Source of the DNA: Pyrocephalus nanus
Lineage: Eukaryota > Chordata > Aves > Passeriformes > Tyrannidae
Length of the DNA: 64,000 bases
Assembly: GCA_038380795.1 (NCBI GenBank)
Contig: CM076269.1
Location: forward strand, 5,890,001-5,954,000
Direction of reading: 5' to 3'
The notes below the pieces were generated by a model. It did no database searches. It had not been told where the DNA came from and saw only the letters and a program-made list of their open reading frames with translations. Below are positions 26,884 to 39,540 of the stretch, in pieces. How positions within the stretch are numbered: the stretch's first letter is position 1; every line of letters begins with the position of its first letter. The translations under genes and the position numbers were made by a program.

Positions 26884-29800
26884 TGTTCTAGGACCAGAAA
26901 TATTATAGAAAAATAGTATTTTCTTTTTTGGCAAGGCAGCAGGTAGTAAGCAGGATGTAGAATACATGTTTTGCTAATGTTACTTTCATATAATAGGGCT
27001 TCTTACTTGATCTAAGAAAGATTGTCCTGCAAATCACTGTCAAGAAATCACTGATACTCATCCAAAACCACCCTCAATTTCAGTCTGATAATACCTCCAA
27101 ATGTTTCTATGTGCCAGCTCAAATTGTTCCTCTTCATTCTCCTGCATACAGTCTGTCCACAACACTCCTTTTTTGAATTCCCTTGGCCAAAACATAAGCA
27201 TGCAGCTGCTTCAGTTTTTTTCCAACCCTTGCATTTTTTCCATGTGCTGTCCACCCCCACCAATCTCTACATTAGAGTCCAGCTGATCTTCTCTGAATAC
27301 TATCCAATTTTTCAATTGTCAATGCCAGAATGCAGCGCAGTGGGCTTGACTCCCTTATACAACTTATTTGGAAGTAAAGCAGATATGTCTCTTTTGGGTT
27401 TCAGCAGAGGAGAGAAATACCTCTTAGTTCGTGTATGGCTTCACAAGAATCAAGATGAAAACACCTGCATCTCTGTAACCCAGAAAACAATCTCTGCTCT
27501 GCAAGCAGCCCAAATTTTGTTGAGCTTCTATTTATTTATTCTATGTATACATTTTGTTAGTATAGCCAATATCACAAAATGGTTCCACTTCTGGGCCTTT
27601 CTAACTGTCCTCAAATGTTTGTATTTCCTCTTTTAAAGAGCAGAAGAGTGAAAATAGAAGGCTGGACAAAAAATTCAAGGTTCCTTAAGAGTCTCAATTA
27701 GAGCAACATGACCCCGACAACACAACCACCAACCCGCTGCACTTTCTGAACATGCTGTCGCCTTTTGTCATAACTGTGTTTGGCTAGACTGTCTTGCATC
27801 TTGCCCAGAAATCATAAAATACAAGCTATTCTTAAAAAAAAGAGACAAATGCTTTGCAGCAGCCTCTTCATTTCTAAGGGGGAGCCCCAAGCACTTCTGA
27901 TGGCTACAACCCCAGCTGTAGGACAGCAACATCCCCTGATGTGCATGTCTGAGAGCCTCTTTTTTTCTAAAGGCTGCAAGCTGTTCCCTGTGAATATATT
28001 TAATTCCTCTTTATCCACAATTTCTATAGTCTTCTGCTGTTTCTGCACCTTGAGTAATGCAGTCTAGTGGCCACTCTGGACTTCTTTACCTTGTAATTTA
28101 TTTTTCTTTCTATATTCTCATCTAGGACTGGCACATCTGCCTCATCATCAGACCACAGGGGCATTTAATCTTTACAGGGTGCAACCATGTGCTCTCACTC
28201 GACTCAATCCAGTACTCCTGTGCAACAGTGTACCCTTTAATAAAGTTTTGTATGTTCAGTGTTCAGAGCAGACCCCACTGGAATTAGGGTATTAGTCCAG
28301 ACAAAGGGGCCAACCTGCCCCACACCATGGTCTGGAGCTGGGAACAGAAGTCACCAAGTGTGGGACAATTCAGCTGATGGGCATGTGCATTGATCTAGGC
28401 AGCAGTCCAAGTCCACTTTCTTTCAGGAATATTTTCCCCAGAGAATACAACTTCAGCAAAGACAGCGTGAACAGGAGACACTGCTGCCAAGGTAGAGGAA
28501 TGCACACACAGAAGTGCCCCATTCTGCAAAAAAGTCAACATTAAGAGCTGGCTTTGATTCAAGTTTCCTGCCCCATCCTTTATTTCCAGTCTGTGATGAT
28601 GTGTAAAGACATATCCCAAGACCATAAAGAGCAGCAACTGTTCTTGGACTTCTCTCACACTACTGTATCTTTTGTTCTTCTCAAGGGCTTGCAACAGCCA
28701 ATAAATTATTAGTTTCACAATTTCCAGCTGAAACACTTTTCATGGAAGATGATACTTTCAGCTAAATGAAAATTGCTGAAGAAAGTGTCCGTTTCCCTGA
28801 GTGGAAAGTTTCCTTGTCAGAAACCTAGGAACAGTACACCTCAGCTGTTCTGCTACAGTTTGCTTGGGTTTTCTGTTTTGCTGTATTTCTTTTCTTGTTA
28901 ATTTTAGTCAAAATTTCCAGCTCCAGCCTGTTACAGTGTTTACTGCTCTTCCGTGTGCCACGTTGATTTTTCTCCCTCTGCCAAAGTGCTTCTTAAACCT
29001 CCTCTGAATATATCCTCTTCCTGGTGTTTGATAGCTTTTTCTTCCTCTTTCCCCCCTTGTTATTTAAGACGATGCTTTTATTGCTCAACAGACCCCGAGA
29101 AGCATTTAGGACAAATGCTCTGTCAAAGACACTTATGTACAGTTGAGCCATATGATATTCTATATGAATCACTGCGGATGTTTCGCAAACAAGGTTAGAT
29201 CAGCCAGATTTTCCAACTATATTACACATAGTTTTTTCAGACATGGTCTGCTACCTCTGCGATTAATCCTCCATATTGACACTCACCTCATATTTGGACC
29301 ATGTCATGTCTGCCCACCAGGGACAGGAGCATGCTGCTAACACTTTCTCCTAATGAGGATAACAATCCTATGACAGAGTAGTCCTGGCCAAATTTTATCT
29401 GCAGAATGTAGGGGAAAGGCTAATTTTCTAGGGAAAAGCTAGATGGTCTCTCACCATCCCTCATGGTTTTATTGTCTACGATTTCTTTGAAAGAGACCTC
29501 ATCTAAAGGAAAGGGAAAATTCTACGGGATGAAGGAAGTTCATTTCACTAACTAAGGACAATTTCATGCAGTATTTTATCTTCTAATAATGAACATTTCC
29601 AAGGGCCTGGTGATCAGTCCCTTCCTGCCTGCTTTACTTGACCAGATAGATGGAGAAGCTCTGGGAATATTGAATTGCTCTCTACCTACCCAACACACTT
29701 TCCAAGGTGCATCTGCTACATTAAATCTGGTCCTTCAGGAAAAACTGAAATTCCAACTGAAGAACAGCAGACTGACAGAGAGGTCTGCAATGGAGAAGCA

Positions 29801-29937
29801 GCTAAAACCCCATAGAGAGAAAAATGAAAAACAGCTATGGAGGAAAATGAGCTGAATGAGATGTTTCTGGAAAGAAACTGTGGCACTTCTGAGCTGGTAT
29901 AACGAAGCAGCTGTGATATAAATAGTGTCCCCAAGTG

Positions 29938-29953
29938 AAAAAAAAAAAAAAAA
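29938..29953. repeat. Poly-A tract
   Basis: 16 consecutive A followed by CAAACCAACAAAAA. No retrogene body was recognised on its 5' side. Confidence 0.95.
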
Positions 29954-30166
29954 CAAACCAACAAAAATCCCCAGCCACTGAGGCTCCCATATGTTTCCAA
30001 ACTCACACAATGGATGCTTTACAATGAACTTTTTGTCGGGAACTTGGGTGGGAAAGGGAGGTTCCTTACCCACTTCCTATACTAATGCAGTAATATCGCT
30101 TAGTCACAGAAAAAGGGAGAGAAAAAAGGAGAGAAAGTGATTAATAATCTGTGGGCAGCTGCTTAC

Positions 30167-30257
30167 TTTCCAATTGGTTGTCCAGGAGGAGTGTGCTCCA
30201 CTTCAAATCCTGCTTGTCTCAGTACATCAATCACAGTGTTGTTACCCAGGAAGTGAC
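30167..30257 (-). CDS. TRABD2B: TRABD2B (TIKI2) internal exon, end of the TraB/TIKI domain
   Basis: A 91-bp internal exon read on the minus strand. Seen: an acceptor (tattttag) just above 30257 and a donor GTAAGC below 30167. The frame gives [16 protein letters not shown], then [13 protein letters not shown]. The exon enters in phase 1 (its first two bases GT complete a codon, Gly if the previous exon ends in G) and leaves in phase 2. Family knowledge: in TIKI proteins [10 protein letters not shown] holds the second GX2H motif of the TIKI-homology/TraB fold, a membrane-tethered metalloprotease that clips the N-terminus of Wnt proteins and so antagonises Wnt signalling. The intron falls inside this motif: the predicted G-A lie upstream and the His is encoded here. 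Inference: this is TRABD2B rather than TRABD2A, mainly from the linker exon that follows. The preceding exon was not found up to 64000. Confidence 0.85.
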
Positions 30258-33200
30258 CTAAAATACAGGTAGAAAATAGCACTGTCAATCAAACTGCTCC
30301 TCTCACTCACTTGAGTTTCTCCTGTTGGAACAGCAGGTTTGGGAGGCAAGGGTACCAGAAGCTAGACCAGCTTCAAAAGCAAGAAAGGCACGACATGTAA
30401 TTTGTTGTCACTCAGACTCAGCTATTTGCCACGTAGCCCCACTGCAGCCTTTGGCAATGGCCAGAGGAAGAGGAAACGTACAGCCCAGCACTTTCTTCTT
30501 CCATCTTACTCATCCCTCCCTCCCCTCACGTGGCCAAGGGACTGAGTGGACAACAGAAAACCTAGATGGCTTACTAGCCTTGTCTTCCACAGTGGCCATT
30601 TTTAGTATGTACATGGACTAAATAGATTTCTAACATGGATATCAGAGTGACACTGAGGTGTCAAAAGATATGACCATGGCTTTGACTCCTGAAATGGAAC
30701 AATGTATAAACCCAGATGTCCACTCTGACCACCACTGTTCATGGACATCCACTCACGAAGAAGCTCTGAAGCTGCTGTTCTACACATTCAGTGCTTGTCT
30801 AACTAAACCCCCAGTGACTGGGGAACTGCCTCATCAACCACTGAGCCACCTGCTCAGCAGGGTTGGGAAGAGCTGGGATGGTAACCCCATCCCTCCCAAA
30901 ACATGAAGATTTAGTCCTGTAATTCAGGGCTCTTTGTTAGAAGTGTAAAGGTCACATTCCTATTCACAGAAGTAACAAAGAGCCCAATAAGTATTGCAGC
31001 ATGTACAGGCCTTGAAAGAGTTTACTTAAGAGAGTTCTATATACTTGAGGTCTGAACCAAATCCCACTGGAGTCAATGGGAGCCCTCAAAGGATTTTGGG
31101 TACAGACTCAATAAGGCAGTGTAATCCCTCCAAAGCTTTCAACTTATTGTTAGAGTCCCACATTGTTTTCAGGATGGGTTAGATATAGAAGTAAGAAAGC
31201 AAGAAGCCCCACTAACAGGTTTATTAAAATCCACATAGCCCAGTAACCTGTCTCCAACTGCAGCCCACAGTGTTAAAGGTATGTACATGTGCTCATACAC
31301 ACAATTGACACTGAGAAAGGACAGAACAATCCTGCTCCATCATGCCCATTAGCTCCCAGCTCTGCAGGGCTGGACGACCCCCATTTACACCCAGGTCAGT
31401 GCATCTCACTGACAGCTCTGAATAGGCCAATTCACCACGAATACGCTCAAGGCTCTGCCTCCATGCACTTTTTGCCCTGTGGCACCTTGCAGCTGGGAGT
31501 TCCACCGTGTGCTGCGTGTGAGCACTCACTCCTCTGGTTTGCTGCTGCTTGGAGAGCGTGTGCTTGCCTTAAGCACAGTCAAAGTGTTTGCAGGAGACGT
31601 TTGGAACTGCCCTGCTCCACAGCAGAGCCAAGTGCTTTGCACTGTGAAAGAACAAGGCAGACAGGATGTGCCCGAGTCTCTCCATCCATGCCACTGTGTA
31701 AGGAGCTGGTGTAACCATCAGCAGAGCCACCCCCAGGACACTTCGCCCACGCTGCACAAAGTCAGAATTTGAATTTGAGAGTAACTCAGCCCCCAGGATT
31801 TGCTAAGCCTGCATCTCTCTGCTCTCGCTGCCAACAAGGGCGCTAACTCACATCAGTTGTTGGAATGATGTGGCTGTGCAGCTTTGAGTGCAACTTGCAA
31901 GCGCTGGTAAGAGCTTTTAGCCAAAAGACATTTCTTTAAATGATTAAACATACATTTGCAGAGCCCTAGTGTGTTCCAGGATTCCTCCACTTCCTTTTAA
32001 GAAAACTCAAAATTTGATTTTCTCCTTACTAGCTTACTTCTAACAAAAGCCAAAGCAGCAGAGAACAGTCCCAAAAATGTGCTATACACCCTCAGAGATT
32101 CAAGAAATGAGACATTTGTGAATGATTAACTGGATTTGATCATATCCTGTTTTTTTATGCAGTGGCCAAGGCAAACAAAGGTCCCTATTCTGTCAGTGGC
32201 CAAGTGACACTGAGGAACCAAAGTCAAAAGTATCAGAGATGTTTCTGAGTCAATGGTACAGCACTCTACCTTCCCTGAACCAGAGTCTTAAATGCCAAAA
32301 GATTTCTTAATGTAAATAATTGCCCTGAATCCAGCCAATATTTGACATTATGACAGTACAAAAGAACCCAATTTTAACTATTTTAAAGCCAGGGGAAAAA
32401 GTAACTATGCAACAGCTCTGCTTCCTCATCCACAAAGAGGTAGGACTGCCAACAGAGTCAGCTCCTCAGCAAAGCCTGCAAGTCCCTTCAAGTGACAGAT
32501 GAAGACCAGGACATTTTTCAAGACCAGAGACTGAATTTCCATATCACAAATCTCCTTATCCTCTGCTCCATTCTCAAGGCTTATTCTTTTAATTTTGCCT
32601 TTCTTAACTGGAAGGAACACCAGCTCCCGTCAAAAAAAAAAATCTCACCAAACTTCAAATCCCTGGATAAATTAAAATCTTTGTCACAAATTTCAACGTG
32701 AACATCATAGTTATTTCATTTTAGGTCCATAATTCAACACATACTACAGTATTTTCAATGCCCCAGTTCAATCAAGAGAAAAGAAATTAAAAAAAATTTT
32801 AAAAAAATCAAAACAAAAATCAAAGCTGATCCCCTAATAATTATCCATTCCGCATGTATCAACAGAGCCTGAAGCTTCAACAACTTATAGGAAAAGGCAT
32901 GAGCAGGTCTTTGGAAGCTTTACCTTTAGACTTCCCTTAAAATTTTCCTGTCTGCATTATCCCATGTCCAGCTGTATCCAAACCAGCAGCTCTTATGCAC
33001 ACTACAAGCAACTTGAAGTCATGTTCTACCTTAGTGATAGAAAATCCAACATTATGCATCAGAACAGCAGCCTTCCCACCCAACACAGCCACCTTCCCAA
33101 CAGTGATCCATGGCAAGGAGCTCCTCAGGATGGGAGTTATATGTAGAAGAGGAAGGTTTAAGGAACAAAGGTGGCACTTGAGTGCACCCAGTGCAGGTGG

Positions 33201-34465
33201 GTAAGGTGAAACATGAAAACACTCTTATGTCATTGCTGTACTTCTGAGGTTAAAGAATTCCTGGAAGAAATGTCTTGGCTTGCCTCCTGCTGGGAAGTCC
33301 ATCATAATTATTCTTCCCAGTTTTAAAACCCAGGAAAATTTTCCATATGAGAAATTTTTTACATAAAATAACTCTCCTTAGTCACCCAAAAGTTGAGATA
33401 AGCATTCACAGGCTAGATACTGACAACAATAGAATACTTTGACAGCTTATGGCATGTAATGAAACTAAATTTAACCCATACATTGGAGAAAATTAAGCTC
33501 AGCATCAGTTAAACTCATCAAATCCCTGCCTCTAGCTGCCCATTTATGCAAACAGAATATGAAATATCTGTCATATTTTTATAACACTAGTGGATTTAAT
33601 TTTTATTTAGAGATATAAATTAAATGAGCCTTATATATACATCCATGTCTGTGTATGTGTGCTTCTGCTGAAATATTTTAAAAATTTCTCTTCCTGGCCT
33701 GGAAAAAACCTCAAGAAAGTATAACTATTGAAAAGTTAGTGCATCTAGAGACATATCAGACAGATTAGAGAGACAGGGGAATGATCTTGCATTTCCATCA
33801 CTATTCCCTCTTCAGTCTAAATCTGAATAAACTATTCCTGGAGTATTAACCAAATTTATCTTGACAGCTGATGAAAACTGGATCCAAGAGGTCAGAACAT
33901 CAACTGCCTTGGGAAATCCATGGAAGTATGAGAAAAGGAGAGGAAGCAGACATAAAAGATCCTCTAGATAGGGACCTCAAGTGAAAGCCTGTACTTGGGC
34001 ATGGAGATATGCAGAGCAACCGCTACCAACAGTTTAAGATTAAAAAAAAACCCAAGTGTGGATGCAGTCCTTCCACCCTCTGAGGATAAGGAGATACTCA
34101 TGGGATTTGCTTCAGGATAAGACCCAGTGCTAAATGCAATCATTTTGTAGTTTGAATACAAATACAGTGGAGTGGCCAGTGTGGCTTGCTGCACTTAGAG
34201 GGGGTTTCTTCATTAAATTTGATGAGGCCAAGATTATTCTCCTTTCACTCATTTGTTGTTTTTTTGAGACAGAGGATCTGGAGACACTGGAGGAACACAT
34301 TACACAGGTTGCTAACATTAATCAAAGACCTTCCCTCCCTGGTTTGCTTTTTTATTTTTAATTAAGAGCTGTTCTTTGAACTACACAAAGCAGATCCATG
34401 TAATGTGTTTCCTATCTCCCCGAGGTTTCATTTTTCACTGGAAGAAACAAAGAATAAACCACTTT

Positions 34466-34487
34466 GTTTTTTTGTTTTTTTTTTTTT
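34466..34487. repeat. Poly-T tract
   Basis: T run of 22 bp with one G interruption. Confidence 0.95.
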
Positions 34488-35034
34488 AAAGGTGAAAAAT
34501 AAGTGGTTTCCTTAAAGCATGTGCATGCATACACACGGGGCTGAAAAAATGCATTTTCTTTCTTTAATAGTGGAATACCCTTAGGTGAGGAGAAAGACAC
34601 TTCTCAGCCAACTCTTAAAAGCCACATAATTTATAACTGACCACACAAACTAAAGCTCTCCTTTACCACTTTAGACATCCTGGTGACCCTCATCAATAGG
34701 ATGCCTAAGCATAAGGCTGCGTCCCTCAAAAGTTAAATGAACTTGTGTGTTTCTGCACAGAAAAATATAACCATGTTTTGATGAGAGAAGCAGAAAAAAA
34801 AAAAGTTTTTGAGCTAATGTTATGTACTTTATCTAGGTTTACAGATCTCCTACAAATTACTTTGTCTATTCGTTTCACAATTCTTTGTCCCGTGGCTTAG
34901 AAGGATAAAGGGGTACAAAGGAGCAGGAGATAATTCCCTCACAAAGGACCTCCATTGCCAGAGCCTTTGAAGTTGTGCTAAAAAAGCCCTGCTAGCCCAT
35001 TAGCTGACACACAGCAGAAATCTGAACTGTTTCC

Positions 35035-35445
35035 ATGCACACTACAAGCCGAGCTATTTTCTGCACAATTAGTCATAAAAAGGGCCAATGTAAACTGTGT
35101 CGGGAGGTCTCAATTCTTTACATTCTCCACACAGCGAATCAGACATTATGTATAACGTTTTGTTGCCATTTAGACCTTGGGCTGTTCTGCAATCAGGAGG
35201 CGGCGGCCTCTATTCCTCCTTCCCTCCCGACGCTGATTTTCGAGCCTCTTGGCAGCACCGCGGTGCTCATGGCAGCGAGGCTTCAGGAGAAATCAGTGCA
35301 GGCAAAAATGCAAACGGCTGAAAGCTGCCCCTTCACAGCTGGGGCAAAAAAACTTACTGGTTCCTCCGTTTGCTGCCCCCCAAAAACTGCATCTCCCGTT
35401 TCTCTAATTCTGACAGTGGTTAAAGCGAGTATTTTGGAAGCTGAA
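35035..35445. promoter_or_regulatory. CpG-enriched, possibly conserved intronic element
   Basis: About 16 CpGs in 410 bp, including GGCGGCGGCC at 35201-35210 and CACCGCGGTG near 35257. An AT-rich flank carries homeodomain-like ACAATTAGTCATAAA near 35067. A 137-codon plus-strand frame spans it but resembles no known protein. The mix of GC-rich and TAAT-like motifs is typical of conserved vertebrate enhancers. That is an inference from composition only. Confidence 0.25.
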
Positions 35446-38302
35446 TGATGAACTTGTCCAGATGAGGCTGCAGTAAGGAGCTACAGCAAACACTTCAGGG
35501 AATTAATTTTATCTGAATGTGCTGATTTCTCCACTGTAGCATTCCACTGACCCAGCAGTCCCTGGGTAACAGCAGGAATTTACTGGAGGGAACCACATGA
35601 CATCCCCCATTACTCTTTCTTGCCATGACAGATGTCCCAGACCCACGATGAGGAATCAGTTTTGTGGATAAACCCTCCAAATTTTTAATTCCCTTTCACT
35701 ACTTGGCCAGCATCCTTCTTTACTAATAAATACCATCTTTCAAGAACTAGAGGCTCTTTCATCCTTTCTCATGATGACTCAGGTTTAGACCACTATCACT
35801 GTCAGACGATTGCTCCTCTTCCTTCCTAAACCACTTACTTTCTTGAAATCTCACTCTAGTGGTAAGGACTGCCTTGAATCAGTACCTTGAATGCACTTTG
35901 ACAAGGAGCAAATGTTGGATTTGTGTATAGATCCTTTGTTTTGCAAGCTGGATCTAGAGTATCTGAAAGTTTCCTTCAGCCTGAGTACATCTCTAATGTA
36001 AAATGTCTTGTCAAGGAATGATACCAGGTAATGGATTAGGTGGGTAACATGCAGCACCTAGGGAGGGGTATGATAACTACCTGAATATTTTGATTTTAGA
36101 TTTTACTGATAACATGAACAAAATTTGTGCTTGTGGGGACCTACAAGAGGAACTTTCTGGAAATGACCAGAAGGACTGCTGTCCATCCCCCTAGTCTACC
36201 CCAGTTAGTATGAAACAATGTGAGCCAGACCGTACCAGAGCACGAGACACGCGGTATCATCAGCATCCCAAATGTAGCCCTACCCACACCTCAGGCAGGT
36301 CAGATGTAACAAAAGCTTCCTAGAGGCTGGTTCAAAACAAGAGCAGTCTGAGGGCTTTGCAAAGAGAAAGTGACTTTCAAAGATACAGCACAGGACTGAC
36401 AGTGTCCTGGATCCACTCCTGACTAGTAACAGCACACAAATACCATGGGGAATAGATGCTACGAGAGACAAACTCGCGGGTGAGGGAACTGGCACCCCAC
36501 AGAAACTCAGCAGCCTCAAGGACCACCCCCACCAGGTCTGCTGATGACACCCAGAGCATCCTTGCCTTAGAGGGGAGCGCTGGGTGCTCTTCAAAGCCAG
36601 GTTGCTGGCTTTTGCTCTGCTACAGTACACGGTTTTGCACTTGGAAATTGTGGCATTATGCAAAGAGCTGTGAAGGAGAGCTGGAGAGGCAGGGAATGAG
36701 CTTTCTTCCTCCCCTGTTTGGCAGGAGTATCCAAGCCCAAAGCATGCCTTAAAAAATACTTTGCACAAGCCACGTGCGATGGTCTTGTAAAGCAGGCTTT
36801 CATCATAGCCTTCTTACATCATGCCACCCCTTCTCCAAGGCAGATGGAGAAATCATTTTCCCTCTCGTTTGATGTTGTTATTCTATGCAGTTGTGAGGAA
36901 CTGACTCATAGTCACTTTTGGACAGTAACGGGAATCAGAGCAATAACACATAAAAAGCCAAAGCGTGCAGCGTTTTGAACGTCCAGCAATACTCCCATGG
37001 CTCCCCTTCATTCTTTTCTTGCATGTAATCACCTCTCTCCCCTCTCACCCGTGAGCACTTAGAGAACACGCTCTGGAGAAAGGCTACAACTGTAGCCAGA
37101 GGGAGAATGGAGTGACGAGGGGCCAAAAGTTGAGGGGGTTATTCCAGATTGACGCCAGGCTAATAGAGCACAGATTTGTGTTTCCCTGGGGTGTCTCTGA
37201 GATCTGCAGTGCAATTCTATACTTGGAACATCTCAGTCTAAAGGGGAGACAGACCCCCACAGACTTCTTCTGTATCCTTGCTGCCCCTCAATATAATAAA
37301 CTACCCCCATGTCTCTCCCCTTCTGCTCTCCCTCTCTGAGCATCCATCCCTCCTGTTGAGGGTATGGAGCTATTCTGGAGGCACCCAAATGTCACACACT
37401 TGAGGTCCTTCTCTAGGGGTGGCCTGGAGTGCAATGCACAGAGTCCTCCACAGCCTCAGCATGAGATGGGACTGAATTTACCAGTTTGGGACTGGTGCCA
37501 TGCTGGCATAGTCCTCCACTTCCCGACTCAATACAGTGCTTTAATATGAGCTCAGCAACCCAGTTCTCTGCTGTCTTACAAGTCTTTGCACACCTTCCCT
37601 AGCAGACTTGCTCTAAACATATGTTGAGGAAAACAATAAAATGATATTATTTTTAACAAAAAGCTCAACTTTCTTCAAGTCTAAACCAGCTGTTTCACTT
37701 AGGTTAAGAAAAACAACACAAGCAAGAGCTGAAGTGAGGTCACCCCCCAAGCATCTCCTCTGGCCTCTGTGTCAGACCACAGCAACAACTGAGCTGTGTC
37801 AGACCAACTCAACATCAGGGTTCCAAGCTGCTTCAGACATTCTAAAATGAAGTGACTAGTCTCTTTGGTCAGCCTCATTGGAGGGAATGAGCACCTCCAC
37901 AGAGCAATTCATTCCAACATCTCAGGCTTGGGAAGAACATGAGCTCTCTGTGCAATTCTCTTTCCACTGACCATGTGAGCTTAAATAGTTCCTTTGGCCT
38001 CAGCATCTACCAGACAAGGCATGATGGCCCACCAATCCACCCTACCACTGCCCAGAAGTTCCTCAACACTGTGCAGAGCCCACCCTTCTTCCCTACCTTC
38101 CCTTTTCTGCCCCTTCCCCCACCTTTCTTGCCATGCCAGAGTTTGCAAGGGAGGGGGAACTGTGTTGATCTGTGCTTTGGCTGGTTATGGGGCTACTTGG
38201 GCTATTTCATATTCTGGCTTCATTTACATGCCATTAGAGGAGTTTTTCCACAGAGAGAAGGTCCAAGGGAGCATGACTGTTTCACTATACACTCTTAGAG
38301 AA

Positions 38303-38361
38303 AACAATAATTTCGGATGGGGAAGACCTTTAATAAAATCATTGAGTCTGACCAGAAGTAA
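38303..38361 (-). mobile_element. Short degenerate CR1 3'-end fragment
   Basis: About 59 bp on the plus strand resembles the reverse-complemented CR1 3' end: AATAATTTCGGATGGGGAAG followed by ACCTTTAATAAAATCATTGA and GTCTGACC, against AATCATTTAGGTTGGAAAAG, ACCTTTAAGATCATTGA and GTCCAACC in better copies. The match does not continue past about 38361. It is probably an old, nearly decayed insertion in the same orientation as the copy at 19631. Confidence 0.6.
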
Positions 38362-38784
38362 CTCATTGAATATAAAGGATTCAAGTTTAAAGGCAAGAGG
38401 GAGGTGGATTGATAACTGACAATATACTACTACCTCAGCCCAGTATTTCTGAGATAAAATGAATTCAATTCCTTCTTCACCGTGCTAAGGAAAAGGTCCC
38501 TTGGGAGTCAAACAACAAAGCCTGAAGATTCAAAGTGTTTATTTTGTAAAATGTATCTGTTGTATTTGCTGGTATAAGCTGGAACAGCTTACCAGGACAA
38601 GAAATACGTAGGAGGAAAAAGACGTGGGCAAGGGCTAAGAGGAAGATTTGACTTTGTCCCCAGGTTTTACTGTGAACGAAGGCAGGCCTTGCTCAGTCTG
38701 AGATACTGCATGGAGGATGGTTTTTGTAATTTTTCCCTATACCAGAATGCCATGACTACATGGGCTTTTCTTTTTTCTTTGGGC

Positions 38785-38808
38785 TTTTTGTTTGTTTGTT
38801 TGTTTTTT
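38785..38808. repeat. (TTTG)n microsatellite
   Basis: Four TTTG-type units flanked by T runs. Confidence 0.92.
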
Positions 38809-39329
38809 AAGGTGCGTGCTCCTCACTGAATCATGGTGTTGGGAATAAACCTTTCTACATAGAGATGTGGTATAAGGTGTGACTGGAAGTTTGTGCCAGT
38901 CACAGAGCTGTGTGCCAGAGAACATGCCTCTGTGTCCCTCATGGGATTTTCTCCAGTGGACAGGGTCAATGTACAAAATCTTGGAAACTTCATCCATCCC
39001 TAGCCCTGCAACAGAAGAGAAGGAGTCTGAGGAAAATCTAGAGAAAACTTGGCTTTTTTAAGAATCTGCTCAGGGTGCCAGAGGCATCTCTGAGACTGGC
39101 CCAACCAGCTGGGACCATCAGATCCCCTCAGTGCAGATGGTCTGGTATGAAAATGCACTGCCTTAATGTACAATTCTGTTTGCCATTTGGCATCAACACC
39201 TCAGGCAGCGAGGAAATCAGCGAAGAAACTGACTCCTTTTTTTTGCCCAGGGTGCCCCACTAGTGTGCTTGCAGCCCTGCTGAAGCAGACAACAGGCTCC
39301 CACCTGAAGCAAAGTTATCAGCTCTTCCC

Positions 39330-39540
39330 ACGTAAGCGGCCACGCTGAGGTCCCGACAGCTGGCGCGAGGCAGGTACCTCCGAGCAAAGTGTTTCATATC
39401 CCATTGCAAATCCCCTGAGCCATCCAGAACTAGTCTGGAATGCACGTGGATCTGCTTGCCAAAGCCAGGCAAGGGTCGGGGTAAGGGCGACAAACTAGTT
39501 TCCACACCTCCCTGCTCCACACTCCGTCTTTGCAAGGAAG
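39330..39540. promoter_or_regulatory. CpG-enriched intronic patch
   Basis: Eleven CpGs in about 210 bp (for example CGGCCACG at 39338-39345 and GGCGCGAGG at 39363-39371) within CpG-poor surroundings. A 91-codon minus-strand frame crosses it without recognisable homology. It could be a regulatory element or an unrecognised exon, and the evidence is compositional only. Confidence 0.2.

Larger units (their letters stand above)
8850..30166 (-). other. TRABD2B intron of about 21.3 kb between the two recognised exons
   Basis: This stretch is bounded by GTAAGC at 30161-30166 (minus-strand donor) and the gttgtgttttgcag acceptor just above 8849, with phase 2 on both sides. It holds a minus-strand CR1 3' end (19631-20030), a CpG-dense patch (13201-13560), a nested palindrome (14565-14646), an (AAT)n microsatellite (26854-26883), poly-T at 13663-13686, A-rich tracts at 25904-25932 and 29938-29953, and a CAAA run at 18853-18869. 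A C-rich segment at about 12630-12950 leaves a 125-codon plus-strand frame open but resembles no protein I know. I recognised no other coding exon, RNA gene or nested gene on either strand. Confidence 0.75.

Noticed and set aside
36280..36768. 162-codon minus-strand frame, considered as a TRABD2B upstream exon
   Set aside because: None of the TIKI-fold motifs are present and no good splice sites frame it.
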